Shown in pieces: positions 36,658 through 46,906 of a DNA stretch of 64,000 nt (its first letter is position 1; every line of letters starts with the position of its first letter). A program made the translations under genes and the position numbers. The stretch is taken from the NCBI GenBank assembly GCA_022661535.1, contig JAKULF010000009.1, positions 930,001-994,000 on the forward strand. Reading direction: 5' to 3'. Origin of the DNA: Eutypa lata. Lineage: Eukaryota > Ascomycota > Sordariomycetes > Xylariales > Diatrypaceae. The notes beneath the pieces were generated by a model. That model did no database searches, was not told the DNA's origin, and was given only the letters and a program-made list of their open reading frames with translations.

Positions 36658-38361
36658 TTACCCGAAAAGCCCATCTTGGACCACGTCCCAACCGGTCCCT
36701 TCGCCACTTAGATATCCCAACTCCTGAAGGTGATGAGCAGACATAAGGTCCAAGTCCCAAATGATAAATCCGAGTCTCTTGAAGTACAGACAGTCCCCAT
36801 CGCCAACTTCTGGGTCTATCAAGAGCCCAATGGCCCAGTCACAAATTCGATGTTGCCTTGGTATGATTTCCGGCTCGTAGACGCGCCCTAAGAGTAATAT
36901 CCTCAGTTCTCCAAATTCTTCATGCAACCATCTCAGGCTTGCCTTCAAACTGTGTCGTGGAGTCCCAGCGTGTCCCATCTCTTCTTCCAACCACCCATCA
37001 AGGCCCAAACGAACATTCCACCGCGATCCATCGTCCATGAGGGCATCGTGCCAATCTGTGAAAGGTGTTGCAAGGCCAGTGAAACAAGCTACCAATGTAC
37101 CGCAAATTTTTCTAATTCCCATTGAAGTCTTAATATCCATCTTGCCACCTGAAGCTACATGATTCCAGATTTGAAAGGACTCAAGGGGAAGTGATACTGA
37201 ATCGTGCATCATCCAAGCTTCTCGTGGTGGCCAGTCTGCTGGTTGGATCATCAACTGGCTAAATATTGGGTGCTTCTGTAATAGGGTCGCAGCTAGCTGA
37301 TGTTTAAGCTCCGGGAGTGAGAACTCGGTGGTGTGCTGTTGCGGAGCTGCCTTCCCTAGTTTAAGGTCCCATACCTGCATTATAGCATATATTCGATCCG
37401 TTTCTCGTGTTGTTTTCCTCGCCTTGGATGCGATGAGAAGATTGAAAGGATTGCCCATGTAACGTGGAGGTGTCCCCAGGTCATCCCAGGTGAACGTAAG
37501 AAGTTGGGTTTTGTTGCCCTCTAGAAACCCCGTCTCTCTGAGGGAATTCAAAACCTCAAACGCCGCTGTCTTGCATATAGAAGGCACACGTTCAGCCTCC
37601 CACTTAATCAAGTTCCAGATATCGACCCAGGCTTTCAGTGTAAAGAATTCGGTGTTGCCATCGCGATTCCGATGTGAATCTAAGAAATGGGTTGTAAGCC
37701 CATCTCGGGGAAGCAGAATGGAACGAGGACGTAAAAATGATTCTTGAAGAGTCCAAAGGGATGCGAACCACGGATCACAGGCAAATTCAGTCAAGAGGCG
37801 AGAGGCGTTGTTGAGCCAGGAAATGGTATCTTGGCTGGGAGTAGCTTCCTGGTCAAATGGCCTCAGGTCAGTGACTAGAGCATTTATTTGTTCCTTCCAC
37901 CTTAGGATATCCCGCGCATTATGTCTGGTCAACCAAATGAATGAGTCGCATGCGCCCCTGAAAATCCTCGCCTGCCGGCCTACCTCACTCGCATTCGATG
38001 GCGATCCAGGGGTCTGATCAATACAAGCGATATCTAACCAGACAAAATCCACGGCAGGGTACTGCTTGTAAGGTTGAGCAGCTATATTAATGATGTTTAA
38101 CAACTCCTTGACCGTAAAAGCCTCGGGTTTAATACGTGGTAAATCGTTTTCCCAGGTCGTTCCTTTTATGGGCATGGACTGAACATCAGGATACTCGCCT
38201 TCACGGAGCATGAATCGTCCCCAAGTATACGAAATGATGTTGTACTTTGGTTTTGTATGCTCACCATAAATGCCACCTGGCTGCCATTCATATGAAGTGA
38301 GTGAATTCACGTGGAGTAGCCTGCGAGGCCAGTCGCAATCTGCGTCGAATGTTTCATCCAT
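36658..38361 (-). CDS. HET-domain protein, group A
   Basis: 567 residues. The group signature is WPRRLLHVNSLTSYEWQPGG (11-30) followed by IYGE. HET block 1 is YNIISYTWGRF (40-50), block 2 is FVWLDIACIDQTPGS (106-120) with GRQARIFRGACDSFIWLT (128-145), and block 3 is PWFASLWTLQESFLRP (197-212). MGNPFNLLIASKARKTTRET leads into DRIYAIMQVWDLKLG downstream. The C-terminal module is LRILLLGRVYEPE, then WAIGLLIDPE, then YFKRLGFIIWDLD, which is shared with 39541 and 49694. The gene is intronless and forms a divergent pair with 39541. The nearest full-length relative in the window is 49694. Confidence 0.92.
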   Translation of the reverse strand: MDETFDADCDWPRRLLHVNSLTSYEWQPGGIYGEHTKPKYNIISYTWGRFMLREGEYPDVQSMPIKGTTWENDLPRIKPEAFTVKELLNIINIAAQPYKQYPAVDFVWLDIACIDQTPGSPSNASEVGRQARIFRGACDSFIWLTRHNARDILRWKEQINALVTDLRPFDQEATPSQDTISWLNNASRLLTEFACDPWFASLWTLQESFLRPRSILLPRDGLTTHFLDSHRNRDGNTEFFTLKAWVDIWNLIKWEAERVPSICKTAAFEVLNSLRETGFLEGNKTQLLTFTWDDLGTPPRYMGNPFNLLIASKARKTTRETDRIYAIMQVWDLKLGKAAPQQHTTEFSLPELKHQLAATLLQKHPIFSQLMIQPADWPPREAWMMHDSVSLPLESFQIWNHVASGGKMDIKTSMGIRKICGTLVACFTGLATPFTDWHDALMDDGSRWNVRLGLDGWLEEEMGHAGTPRHSLKASLRWLHEEFGELRILLLGRVYEPEIIPRQHRICDWAIGLLIDPEVGDGDCLYFKRLGFIIWDLDLMSAHHLQELGYLSGEGTGWDVVQDGLFG

Positions 38362-39540
38362 CTGTTCGCCGTCTATGGGTTACAGCTACACCTATGCTTA
38401 AAAATTGTATGAGGGCAAAGGGAAAAGGGGTGAAATAAATGTGATAAAAGAATGAGGCTCTCAAAAGGTATGATGCGCGCCGATCAACGACCTGAGTCGA
38501 ATTGACGAGCCAATGTGCCTGACAGCCTGATTACTGAGTTATTTGTACCATCTGCTGCGCACGGTATCAAGCTGTGGACAAAATAATTGACACACTACCT
38601 TAATCCGCACTGTCCAAATATAAGCAAATTTGGCTGTAGCACAGTGCACGAAGTGTATCAATTTTTTTGTCCACCGCTTGGGTATGTACCGCCCAAAATA
38701 GAAACATTAACGAAGAGGATGTAATACAGATACGGTCGAGTTCGAAGAGTTAGTGTTGTAGAGAGGTAAGTCTTAATTATGCATCACGGAATTGACCCTG
38801 GTGCTTAATACGCACCAGACTTTCTATGAATTGACCACGACGCAAACACAATATTCCTCTTGTTTTACTGGTTACTTCAACGTCGGCATGAATAAGTCGA
38901 GGAACTGCCGATGTTATGCGGAGTGAGTTATGCGGGAAGAGGGGTGATAGTTATACAAATATCTTTTAAAACTTAAAAAAATTATCATTATTCTTTATAA
39001 ATTCTTTTATTTTTTTACATTATTCTTTCGGCCTTCAAGTGTATATATATTTGTAATTAAGAAGCTTTGTACATTTATTAAGTTTCATTATATGGTGAAG
39101 TTTTGGAAAAGTTTTTGCGGGCCTTATTGGCCCCGTCCAGGGTTTGCAAGCTCACTTGCACTCACGCTATAATACTTTGTGTTTGCTGTGACGCACGATT
39201 TTTGGTGGAAAATTCCTGAAGTTCAGGGGCGGGATAATGATTAAAGCTTGTACAAGCTTGGCTAGAAAAAGTAAGATTATGAAAGTAATATTTTATAACT
39301 GAAGGGCTGCATAAGGGGTAAGCGCTGATATGGAACGGTTTGGCACAATGATCAGCTGAATCTCATCTTTCAGCTTATCGCTCTTACGCTTTCCCAGTAA
39401 ATCACCCTGGCTAGGTGGTATTAGTGGTGGGACTTAGGCTCCCAGAAGGCTTTGCATAGCGCGGCGCTGAACTGATTTATTCAATAAAATAGCATCTCCC
39501 TACCTGGTTTTCTCAAACACAATGATTACAATATGTCAGC
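38362..39540. other. Divergent intergenic region carrying a MITE-like element
   Basis: A 1.18-kb head-to-head gap between two group A HET genes. It contains the inverted-repeat element at 38565-38684, a short A+T-rich patch at about 38960-39030 and a perfect 16-bp palindrome AAGCTTGTACAAGCTT at 39244-39259. No gene is seen. Confidence 0.6.
38565..38684. mobile_element. MITE-like element with about 29-bp inverted ends
   Basis: The left end, CAAGCTGTGGACAAAATAAT (38568 on) then TGACACACT, matches the reverse complement of the right end, CAAGCGGTGGACAAAAAAAT then TGATACACT (38680 down to 38652), with three mismatches over 29 bp. Both ends are bordered by TA (38565-38566 and 38683-38684), the target site of Tc1/mariner (pogo/Fot1-like) elements. 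The whole unit is only about 120 bp and non-coding, and its centre contains a further inverted motif CCAAAT...ATTTGG. Confidence 0.7.
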
Positions 39541-41505
39541 ATGCAGCAGAATAACTTAGACACAAAGTACGGCCGCTGGCCACGAAGGCTACTTCATGTA
39601 TCTAGTCTGACATCTTTCGAGTGGGAGCCGGGAAACCGCTATGGGGGACAAGTGTGCCCACCATACAACTCTCTCTCTTACACTTGGGGCAGGTTCGCTT
39701 TGAAGGAGGATAAGAAACCGGATGTCAAATCCTTGCCTATAAGGTTTCAAGGCCGTCGTTCATGGAAGATTCCACGTATTGACCCTGTCCACTTCACCGT
39801 TACCGAATTCCGTGCCGCAATCCAGCTCGCCGTGGACGTGGATGAGTTAGAAAGGAAGAATGTTGCGTTTCTTTGGCTAGATGTTGCTTGTATTGATCAG
39901 GAGCATGCGAAGACGAAACTTGCCGAGATCAACAGGCAAGCGCTGATTTTCCAGAACGCGCACACATCCTGTGTCTGGATGAATCATGCAACTGACGGCA
40001 CGCTCTCTATGGTTATGGAAGGACTATCGCAACTGGATGACCCTTATCCGTATCCTAAGGCCGTGACGACGCATAGAGATCAGATCAAGGAACCGATGGG
40101 TAGATGGCTAGACAGCTGGGTTTTGAGACTGGACAACATGGTGAGGATGATTTTGCCACGCAGCACGAGCGTTAACGAGTCAGGTGCTCCAAAGACTTCG
40201 GCCACAGCGCCATGGTTCTCCTCTCTATGGACACTACAGGAATCTTACTTGCGCCCCAATGCTCTAATCCTTCCTCGAGACTGTGTCCACTTGCTTGGCA
40301 CAGAGCGTGGCCAACGGCGTATATATCGTCTTCGCGATCTTACCTGGGGTTTCGGCTCGGCTTCGAAAAGATTGGAAGAAAGCCTTGCTCTGGGTCTCCA
40401 GTCGGAAGAAGCTGTCCACCGCATCTTGAAGACGATACGCGCGGCTGGATTGAGAGAAATTATCAGGGGAAGCCCATTCTCCATCTACGCCGCCTCGAAC
40501 CGGAGGCAGGCCTCGAACCCGTGTGACCGTGTCTACGGCATCATGCAGGTTTTCGGTTTCCAGCTCCCACTTCAGCACAGAGGGAAGTTGTACACGCCTC
40601 CCGAGCTTGAGGAGATGTTATCGGAAATGATCCTGCGCAAGTTTCCAGTAGAAAGCCAACTCTTCGTCCATGCTGAGCATCGAGAACCTGGGACTAAATG
40701 GAGGCTCGGCTCCTCGTCTGATCTCCCAAGCTGGGCGGGTCCTTTGACAGCGCATTCGAGGGCTTTCCGCGGAGCTCGAAACCGAGCTCATCCTGCCAGC
40801 CCACTCCGCCTGTGTAAACTATCAGTAACCCATGGGTCGGCGTATTTCGAAGGTCAGCTATGTTCGCTACACCACCTTCTCAAACCGTTCGAAGCCATCG
40901 ATAAGGCCAAGTTATTCAACATTAGCTCAGGGACGATGGACTACTCAAAAGTGAATGACTTCGAAGGGACGAGTTCCAATGTGTCTGTCGCTTTTGACAT
41001 GATTCCCAATGGGTCAACAGGGTCGTCCCGTTTGCAGATACCCAACGTCCCCGGATTCGTCTTCGCGGGTGTCAACTGCGACCCAGAGGACACCCACAAA
41101 ATCCTGGCAGTCCTTGCGGATTCAGATCCTAAGGGCGACTTGAAGGTGCTACTAATGGGCTCTTGTCTTAACCCCCTAGCAATTAGTTATTACAACCAAG
41201 ACGGATATCATAATTTCACTGAGGCTTGGAGGAGGGAGAACGATGAGTGGTGTATAGGGCTGATATTGCGCCGGAGTCTGAGCTGGCGTTCAGACCAAGG
41301 CTTCGATCAGCGCTTCACTAGCCAGCCGTTCGTACAGTGCTATGAGCGGATAGGCGTGTGTAAGTGGTTCAGGTGGGACCGCTGGGTAGATGAAGCTGGG
41401 GATGAAGAAATATACGTCGGGAAGCAGAACCTGACAGACGATATGAGGGATGTGCTGTGTGGGATGGGGAACAAATGGGATCCCGCGGAGGGTTACTGGG
41501 GATAG
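39541..41505 (+). CDS. HET-domain protein, group A
   Basis: 654 residues. The group signature is WPRRLLHVSSLTSFEWEPGN (13-32) then RYGGQ. HET block 1 is YNSLSYTWGRF (42-52), block 2 is VAFLWLDVACIDQEH with NRQALIFQNAHTSCVWM, and block 3 is PWFSSLWTLQESYLRPNAL. It continues ASNRRQASNPCDRVYGIMQV then FGFQLPL. The C-terminal module has KVLLMGSCLNPLA, WCIGLILRRS and YERIGVCKWFRWDRW, then an acidic extension of about 45 residues not seen in the other group A members. It is intronless and its base composition is richer in G+C than the rest of the window. It lies divergent from 36658. Confidence 0.92.
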   Translation: MQQNNLDTKYGRWPRRLLHVSSLTSFEWEPGNRYGGQVCPPYNSLSYTWGRFALKEDKKPDVKSLPIRFQGRRSWKIPRIDPVHFTVTEFRAAIQLAVDVDELERKNVAFLWLDVACIDQEHAKTKLAEINRQALIFQNAHTSCVWMNHATDGTLSMVMEGLSQLDDPYPYPKAVTTHRDQIKEPMGRWLDSWVLRLDNMVRMILPRSTSVNESGAPKTSATAPWFSSLWTLQESYLRPNALILPRDCVHLLGTERGQRRIYRLRDLTWGFGSASKRLEESLALGLQSEEAVHRILKTIRAAGLREIIRGSPFSIYAASNRRQASNPCDRVYGIMQVFGFQLPLQHRGKLYTPPELEEMLSEMILRKFPVESQLFVHAEHREPGTKWRLGSSSDLPSWAGPLTAHSRAFRGARNRAHPASPLRLCKLSVTHGSAYFEGQLCSLHHLLKPFEAIDKAKLFNISSGTMDYSKVNDFEGTSSNVSVAFDMIPNGSTGSSRLQIPNVPGFVFAGVNCDPEDTHKILAVLADSDPKGDLKVLLMGSCLNPLAISYYNQDGYHNFTEAWRRENDEWCIGLILRRSLSWRSDQGFDQRFTSQPFVQCYERIGVCKWFRWDRWVDEAGDEEIYVGKQNLTDDMRDVLCGMGNKWDPAEGYWG

Positions 41506-42001
41506 ATACTGTGTATGTCCTATAGGAAAATATGATCAATGTTGCATTTGCTGAATACACAAAGTGATATTAAGAAAGCAAGCAGCAAAATAAGAGAAGC
41601 GGCGTAAAGAATGCTCGATCTCTCCCAGAAACCCACTCGTTCTCCCTAGAGAAGAAGGGCCCTGATGACCAGCTATACAAGCACGTGGAGAGAAGCGAAT
41701 GATTACCTCGGTATTCCATGTTTTTGGGGATGATGTAGACAACACTTCACTGAACGGCTCAGATTGAGATCTTTTGTAAAAAGCTCATTACACTTGGCAT
41801 GGTTGATATTCACACTATATCCTAATATTAGTAGGCTATTCCAAAGTTAGGTACACACAAATTCCATGGGCAATCATCTACCTCATGTGGCTGCTATGAG
41901 CGGCGCGAGGTATGCCAAATGCTTAGGTGCTCAAGAGCCATACCTATGGTCTAGACTTTGCCAATACTGTCCTTACCCCTCCTCTTAGCTTGAAATCTCT
42001 C

Positions 42002-42190
42002 ATTCCAAACCCGTTTTATCCCAGCAATGAGACTGATCGTATATATGGCATGGCATCGTGCAAGTGTTCGGCTTCTATCTTGGAATGAGCCTCTACCCAG
42101 GCTCTTATTTCCCTCTCGCTGAACTGGGAGTGCAATTTGCAGCAGAAATCAAGGCAAGGTCAGCAGTTTGGGCACAGCCTTTCGCGAACA
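42002..42190 (+). pseudogene. Relic of a group A HET gene (post-HET DRIYGI region)
   Basis: One frame reads IPNPFYPSNETDRIYGM. The next, shifted at 42047-42056, reads GIVQVFGFYLGMSLYPGSYF then PLAELGVQFAAEIKARSAVW. This is the region just after HET in group A proteins: compare HDRIYGIMQIFGLQLGSSAP and LQDLELQLAEAVLLQYPI in 49694. The frameshift is caused by a tandem 5-bp duplication, GGCAT GGCAT; removing one copy would restore a single frame across the motif. The spacing between NPF and DRIYG is also about eight codons shorter than in relatives. No HET blocks 1-3 or C-terminal module could be found around it. Confidence 0.75.
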
Positions 42191-43020
42191 CAAGATCGCA
42201 GCAGGCCGGCCGTCATTAGTGCATCAGACAGTCGTCCCACCTCCCTGAGAGCCTCACATTAGCTGCTATTGTGCCCCGCAGCTTAGGCAAGATTGAATTA
42301 CATGGTGAATAACAAGCTATTTTCGTTGGTCAGATATGTAATTTCAGAGATCTAAAGAGAAGGTGGGAAACAGCGCGAAGTTAAGAATTCCCAGATACCC
42401 TTTGAAGCACCGATAAAGAGGGTTTAGTGTTAGTTGAAAGTATCGCACTGGATTCGTGTAATTTCAGACTGTAAAATAGTCGTGCTCGTCTGTTCAATAT
42501 CAAGGACGAATTAAGCTACAAAAGTCAACAGCTGGGAGAACTGCTAGAAACCCACCACAAAGAAACCAGAGTGTTCCTATCGGGCAAGATCTATCAAGTT
42601 ACGGATGTCGCTAAAAGCGATGAAGAAAGAGAAGGATATCTTAAAGCCTCGGTGGGATACTTGTGCGTCGCAGTGAGAGGACCTACGATACTGTCTGGAA
42701 GCGGATAAGGGTAACCATTTGAGCTAACATCGGAAGAGATAATGAAAGAACCCCCTGGCAAGAGACTACATCGGTGTTTGCTTAACAAGACTCTAGGTAC
42801 CTAGGTATGAAATAGTTTAGGCTATCGTTGGAACTGATTGGTTAGTACGAAGATGCGTTGGATTTTACATGGAATATCCCACTATAACTGTCTGCTAACA
42901 CCTTCGGGACCATAAGCTTTTTATAAATAGAGAGATGCATCAGGTGTAAATTTAGGTTGTTGAAGGGTTTCGGACGCTGTCGTAGTCGGGTAATAAATAC
43001 GTCAGGGGTTGAGCTACCCC

Positions 43021-43075
43021 GCACTCCCCGCCTCCTACCCGTGCCCCACCTCCTTACCGTGCCCCGCCTCCTACG
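43021..43075. repeat. Short GC-rich tandem repeat, 18-bp unit x3
   Basis: Three units of about 18 bp: 43021-43039 (diverged), 43040-43057 CGTGCCCCACCTCCTTAC and 43058-43075 CGTGCCCCGCCTCCTACG. Function unknown. Confidence 0.8.
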
Positions 43076-43253
43076 TACCTACGAAAAAGCTAGATACAGA
43101 GCTTCGAACAACGATACATTGGCTGAAAATATTCCAGTTTTCAGTTGACCTTATATTCATTACAAGAAAGTGATTGACAACTGTCTCGATACAGGCTCCT
43201 TCTACACACTAGAGTAGCAGTATCTTAGGACAATCTTATATTAGCAAGCTTTC

Positions 43254-43542
43254 TACGAAGGTCCGGGCGTCAATTATTCGTCACTCTACATACAGCTCGT
43301 ACCGTAAGAGGTGATTTCGAGCCTTGTTAAGCACTGTATTTCGAGCCCTTGTATGGCTCCACAGCACTAGGCCTATTACCTGCTACGTGCTACTTAAGAA
43401 TTAGGGAACCAAGCCCTGTAGCCCCTGTAAATTTAATAAGCTTATAGCGAGATAACAGCGAGATAAGGGTGCAAGAGGCATTAGGCGCGCACTGTAAGGC
43501 TTGTATGTGGAGTGACGAATAATTGACGCCCGGACCTTCGTA
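43254..43542. mobile_element. MITE, about 289 bp, 42-bp near-perfect terminal inverted repeats
   Basis: The left end (43254-43295) starts TACGAAGGTCCGGGCGTCAA and continues TTATTCGTCACTCTACATAC. The reverse complement of the right end (43542-43501) is identical except for two positions: C for T at position 34, and the last base. TA at both ends fits a Tc1/mariner-type target duplication. The inside has no ORF, so the element would depend on a transposase supplied elsewhere. The near identity of the ends suggests recent insertion. Confidence 0.88.
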
Positions 43543-43868
43543 AACACCGCTGCTGTCCCCCCTAGCCTTGTAGTACGATTCGTGAAGATTAACTATATAA
43601 GCTAGCAGGGAAGAACTTCACCAGCGGATTGATCATCTTGAAAGGCAGTTTGTTCTACAGATGAAGTCGCCCATACCGACCCTGTGGGGTTTCAGGATAA
43701 AGGGGCTACCCGTCACCCCTATTGTGTATGTATAGACCTAAAGGCCCCGAGCCAAAGGCTAGTCACTTATTGTAAAATCCAACAGGTACACTCTATTCAC
43801 CTATTCTGCTGATATCAACTACCAACAAAAAAACGTATCTATAAACAACCCGCGCCACTTCAGCATTG

Positions 43869-45506
43869 TTAATAAAGTTTCCCAGAGTATTTCACCCATT
43901 GGATGTCGGTACCGCCATGATGCGGCTCCGCGATGCTGTTCCAAACACAAATACCGAGCCTCTCGCTCAATCGCCTCTCAGTTGAATTATGTAACAAGAC
44001 CAGGCCGAAAGACATCGAGAGGAAATAATTTACAGTGGGATTTGGTCGTGCCTTAGAGCTACTACTTTTGCCCAGAGCGAGTACGGAAACTCGATTCTCA
44101 GGAAACTCCCTAAGGACAGCGCTAGTAATTACTCGTGTTTGCTGAAGCACCTCACTCATTTCCTCAATAAGTGAATCAGGGAATGATGGGATGGAAGTGT
44201 ATCTCGCGGAGACTGAAGCGTCTAGCATGATGTTGTAGTAAAACCCGCTTTCGCTGGCAAGCCAGAATGCATATAGGTCATGAAGAGAACACACAGACCC
44301 TTCAACTTGCGCATATTCGCATGAGCTGCCCGATATCTCGCAGCATTCTGACGGTTGATATTCGGACCTGTAGTCGGTCAAGTCCATTATGACCTTGCTC
44401 TTCTGGCTGATCTGCCACGTTTTTGTCTCCCGTGATTTATCCGTGTGGATGAACATCTGGCCGAGCAGCGGCGACTTGGCGTTTAGAGCTACAGCGAATT
44501 CCGTTTCGAGTTCTTCAAACGTGTAGTGTCTAGATATGTCTGAGCCGGGCACTGAGGCGCCGACGCGCAGATTGTAGATGGAGGTGATACCGTATATTCT
44601 GTCTAAGCTATCGCTGGTTTTCCTGAACTGTGCTGCTGCGTACTGAATGTTGGGATTTAGCGCAAAGGGTGTCGTGGCATATCCTGCTTTCTTAATCCTC
44701 TCTACTATATGGAGAGAGAGATGGCTGTACGGGGGCTCCTTGAAGCTGCAAAAGGGATCTTCGAGGGCGAGGCGGAGGTTCCACAGCGTATTCGAAATGA
44801 ACCGCGTGTAGACATGAGCGTGGTTTTCTGACTGGCTGTATTGGATTGGTTGAGCATCGCGCGCCAAAACCAGAGCATCTCGTCTCAAGACACCCTCTTG
44901 GAGTGTCCATAGCGAGGTAAACCACCAGTCATCTAGAAGAGCGTCCACTGACTGCTTCAGCTGCGTCAACACCGTCAACAGGTCGCGATCGAGCTCTTCG
45001 CGATAGCCAAGCTGTAGATACATGCTGCAGTAGAAGATGTCGTCTAGCGCAGCCTGGAGGGAATGCGCGGGCAATTTCCATAACCAGACAAAAACGGAAT
45101 CAGCTTTGGCGAATATTCCGACCTGATTCCCGATCTCGTCCATCTTCACAGCATTATTCTCCTGGTCGATGCACGCTACATCTACCCATGCGAACTTGTT
45201 CACCTCGCCCATCTTCCTTACCACTTCCTGGAATTCGGCGACAGTAAACGCCTCCACCTCATTCACTGCGGGGATCCGCCAGCTAACTCCAGAGATATCT
45301 ATATGGGGACCATCATGACTAGACCATCTTCCCCAGGTATATGTTAGGATACCATAGGCGGGCTCTCGAACGCCGCCGTACATGTTGCCATCCTGTCTCT
45401 CGAGGGATGTCATTGTCGGTATATATAAGAGGCGACGCGGCCAAACTCCATCCACCGTCTGCCAGCGAAAAGTTTTAAACCGAGTAATCTCCGTTGCCGT
45501 CGTCAT
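43869..45506 (-). CDS. HET-domain protein, group A
   Basis: 545 residues, the shortest group A member. The group signature is WPRRLLYIPTMTSLERQDGN (22-41) then MYGG. HET block 1 is YGILTYTWGRW (51-61), block 2 is FAWVDVACIDQENN with NQVGIFAKADSVFVWLW, and block 3 is WWFTSLWTLQEGVLRRDAL. SLDRIYGITSIYNLRVGASV follows HET. The C-terminal module is reduced: VSVLALGKSS, MSFGLVLLHN, then RLGICVWNSI. It is divergent from the HET gene at 46907, with 1.4 kb between the start codons. The start ATG at 45506 lies in GTCGTCATGG context. It is intronless and intact. Confidence 0.92.
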   Translation of the reverse strand: MTTATEITRFKTFRWQTVDGVWPRRLLYIPTMTSLERQDGNMYGGVREPAYGILTYTWGRWSSHDGPHIDISGVSWRIPAVNEVEAFTVAEFQEVVRKMGEVNKFAWVDVACIDQENNAVKMDEIGNQVGIFAKADSVFVWLWKLPAHSLQAALDDIFYCSMYLQLGYREELDRDLLTVLTQLKQSVDALLDDWWFTSLWTLQEGVLRRDALVLARDAQPIQYSQSENHAHVYTRFISNTLWNLRLALEDPFCSFKEPPYSHLSLHIVERIKKAGYATTPFALNPNIQYAAAQFRKTSDSLDRIYGITSIYNLRVGASVPGSDISRHYTFEELETEFAVALNAKSPLLGQMFIHTDKSRETKTWQISQKSKVIMDLTDYRSEYQPSECCEISGSSCEYAQVEGSVCSLHDLYAFWLASESGFYYNIMLDASVSARYTSIPSFPDSLIEEMSEVLQQTRVITSAVLREFPENRVSVLALGKSSSSKARPNPTVNYFLSMSFGLVLLHNSTERRLSERLGICVWNSIAEPHHGGTDIQWVKYSGKLY

Positions 45507-46906
45507 GGCTAAAGAGGCCGGAAGAGCGGGGAGGAGGGCTTGTGGTGATTATCAGGTCAAATGCGGAACAAGAGTGAAGGTGGACATGTGCAAATTAGCG
45601 GATACCGGAAAGCATGAACGCATAAATACTTATATCGTCCTTAGGTTTTCATGACATATCTTGCCTGTTATTAAAATCTCGCGCGAATGGGTAGGTCATT
45701 AACGGTGACTAGGTTTAAGGCATGGTCGTGGTCCAAAAAATACACAATCAAGAAAAGGGGGAACAAGATTTAATTGCCCCACTATCGATTGTACTAATTA
45801 TAACCTGTTTAGCTGAACGGCTACCACATCATGTGGCATGCAACAGCTCTGGTCTAATAATCAAGGGCCCGCGAGAATATTTTCCAAATAAAATTACAAC
45901 AAAAAATAATTTGTACAGTTATTATTGGACTTCAACCACGTTGTTGCGTAATCAGTGCGCGCTAGCCGCACTGCTCACACCTTAGCAGTCGCCTTCTACA
46001 AATCACTTCAGGCATTCGATCAGACGGTACTAGAACGATGTATTGGTGGTATAAGCGCCCTTGGGGGCCGACCGCCGCTGCCTTTCGAGGGCGTTGCGCT
46101 GTAGCCCTTCGCTGTAGCCCTTTCGTGGGGGCATTGTAGCGCTCGTGAGAACAGCTTCCAGCTGCTTGAGCGGCCGGCCTAAGGCAGACTATACTATACG
46201 TAAGAACTAAAAATCAAAACCTATAGATAAACTCCATGTAGATAACCCTGTTATTGATATCCCTTTGATAGGTGCCCACCTTCTCTCCCTTCGCTGTACA
46301 CCTGGAATACTACTCATATGTGAGAACTAGACGGCATCTGCTACTCATGGTTGACGTACCAGTACCCAAGCGTCATACGAAGGTAGCGGCCAAAAGTCGG
46401 CGACACTTCGCCACTAAAAAGCAGCAACAGAGTGTCCGCCGACCTTTGGCCGTTACCTTCGTATATTTAACAGAAACACAGGAAGAGTGTCACGAAAACG
46501 ATCGGAAGTTGGCTCCAATTCCGGAGGTCCTGAACACGAAGCTATGACCGTCTTTGGTGGTTTCGTATGCTCATAGTTCTTTGTAAACGTCCGTGAGCAT
46601 GATATCTACGAAGAAACGTCACTCAATTGTCTTCAAAACCGTATTGGACGACGGTATGCCGAAGATGAAGGCTAACGTCACGTAAAGTACTGTTGCAAAG
46701 CTGAATATTACATAAGACAAGAGCAGCCTGTCAAAATTCACAAAGAGAAGGCCCACCGATAGTGTTGCTTGTGTCATACCAATCGTGTGACCATTCTATT
46801 ACAATGTATTAATCACCTGATCTTATCCCTCTTTGATGGCGGTTGGAGTCACGCTGTCCTAATGTTTAATACTTACTCCGCTCATAAATCCCAAACTACT
46901 TTCAAC
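45507..46906. other. Divergent intergenic region with a foldback element
   Basis: A 1.4-kb head-to-head gap between 43869 and 46907. It contains the hairpin element at 46376-46463, a short perfect inverted repeat CAGTGCG...CGCACTG at about 45952-45972, and a 13-bp tandem duplication (CGCTGTAGCCCTT) at about 46098-46123. Short ORFs across it show no family resemblance, so I call no gene. Confidence 0.55.
46376..46463. mobile_element. 88-bp foldback / mini-MITE
   Basis: The left arm begins TACGAAGGTAGCGGCCAAAA then GTCGGCGACACT. The right arm, reversed, is TACGAAGGTAACGGCCAAAG then GTCGGCGGACACT, a match over about 32 bp with two substitutions and one indel. Only about 23 bp separate the arms. 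The ends TACGAAGGT are the same as those of the 289-bp MITE at 43254, and TA again borders both sides. It is probably a minimal member of the same transposon family. Confidence 0.8.

Larger units (their letters stand above)
41506..43868. other. Intergenic region with HET relic, GC-rich tandem repeat and MITE
   Basis: 2.36 kb between convergent HET genes 39541 and 43869. Apart from the HET relic (42002-42190), the short tandem repeat (43021-43075) and the inverted-repeat element (43254-43542), all listed separately, I see no intact gene. Confidence 0.6.

Noticed and set aside
46272..46547. ORF of 91 codons between divergent HET genes
   Set aside because: It runs straight through the 88-bp foldback element and has no family resemblance; chance ORF.
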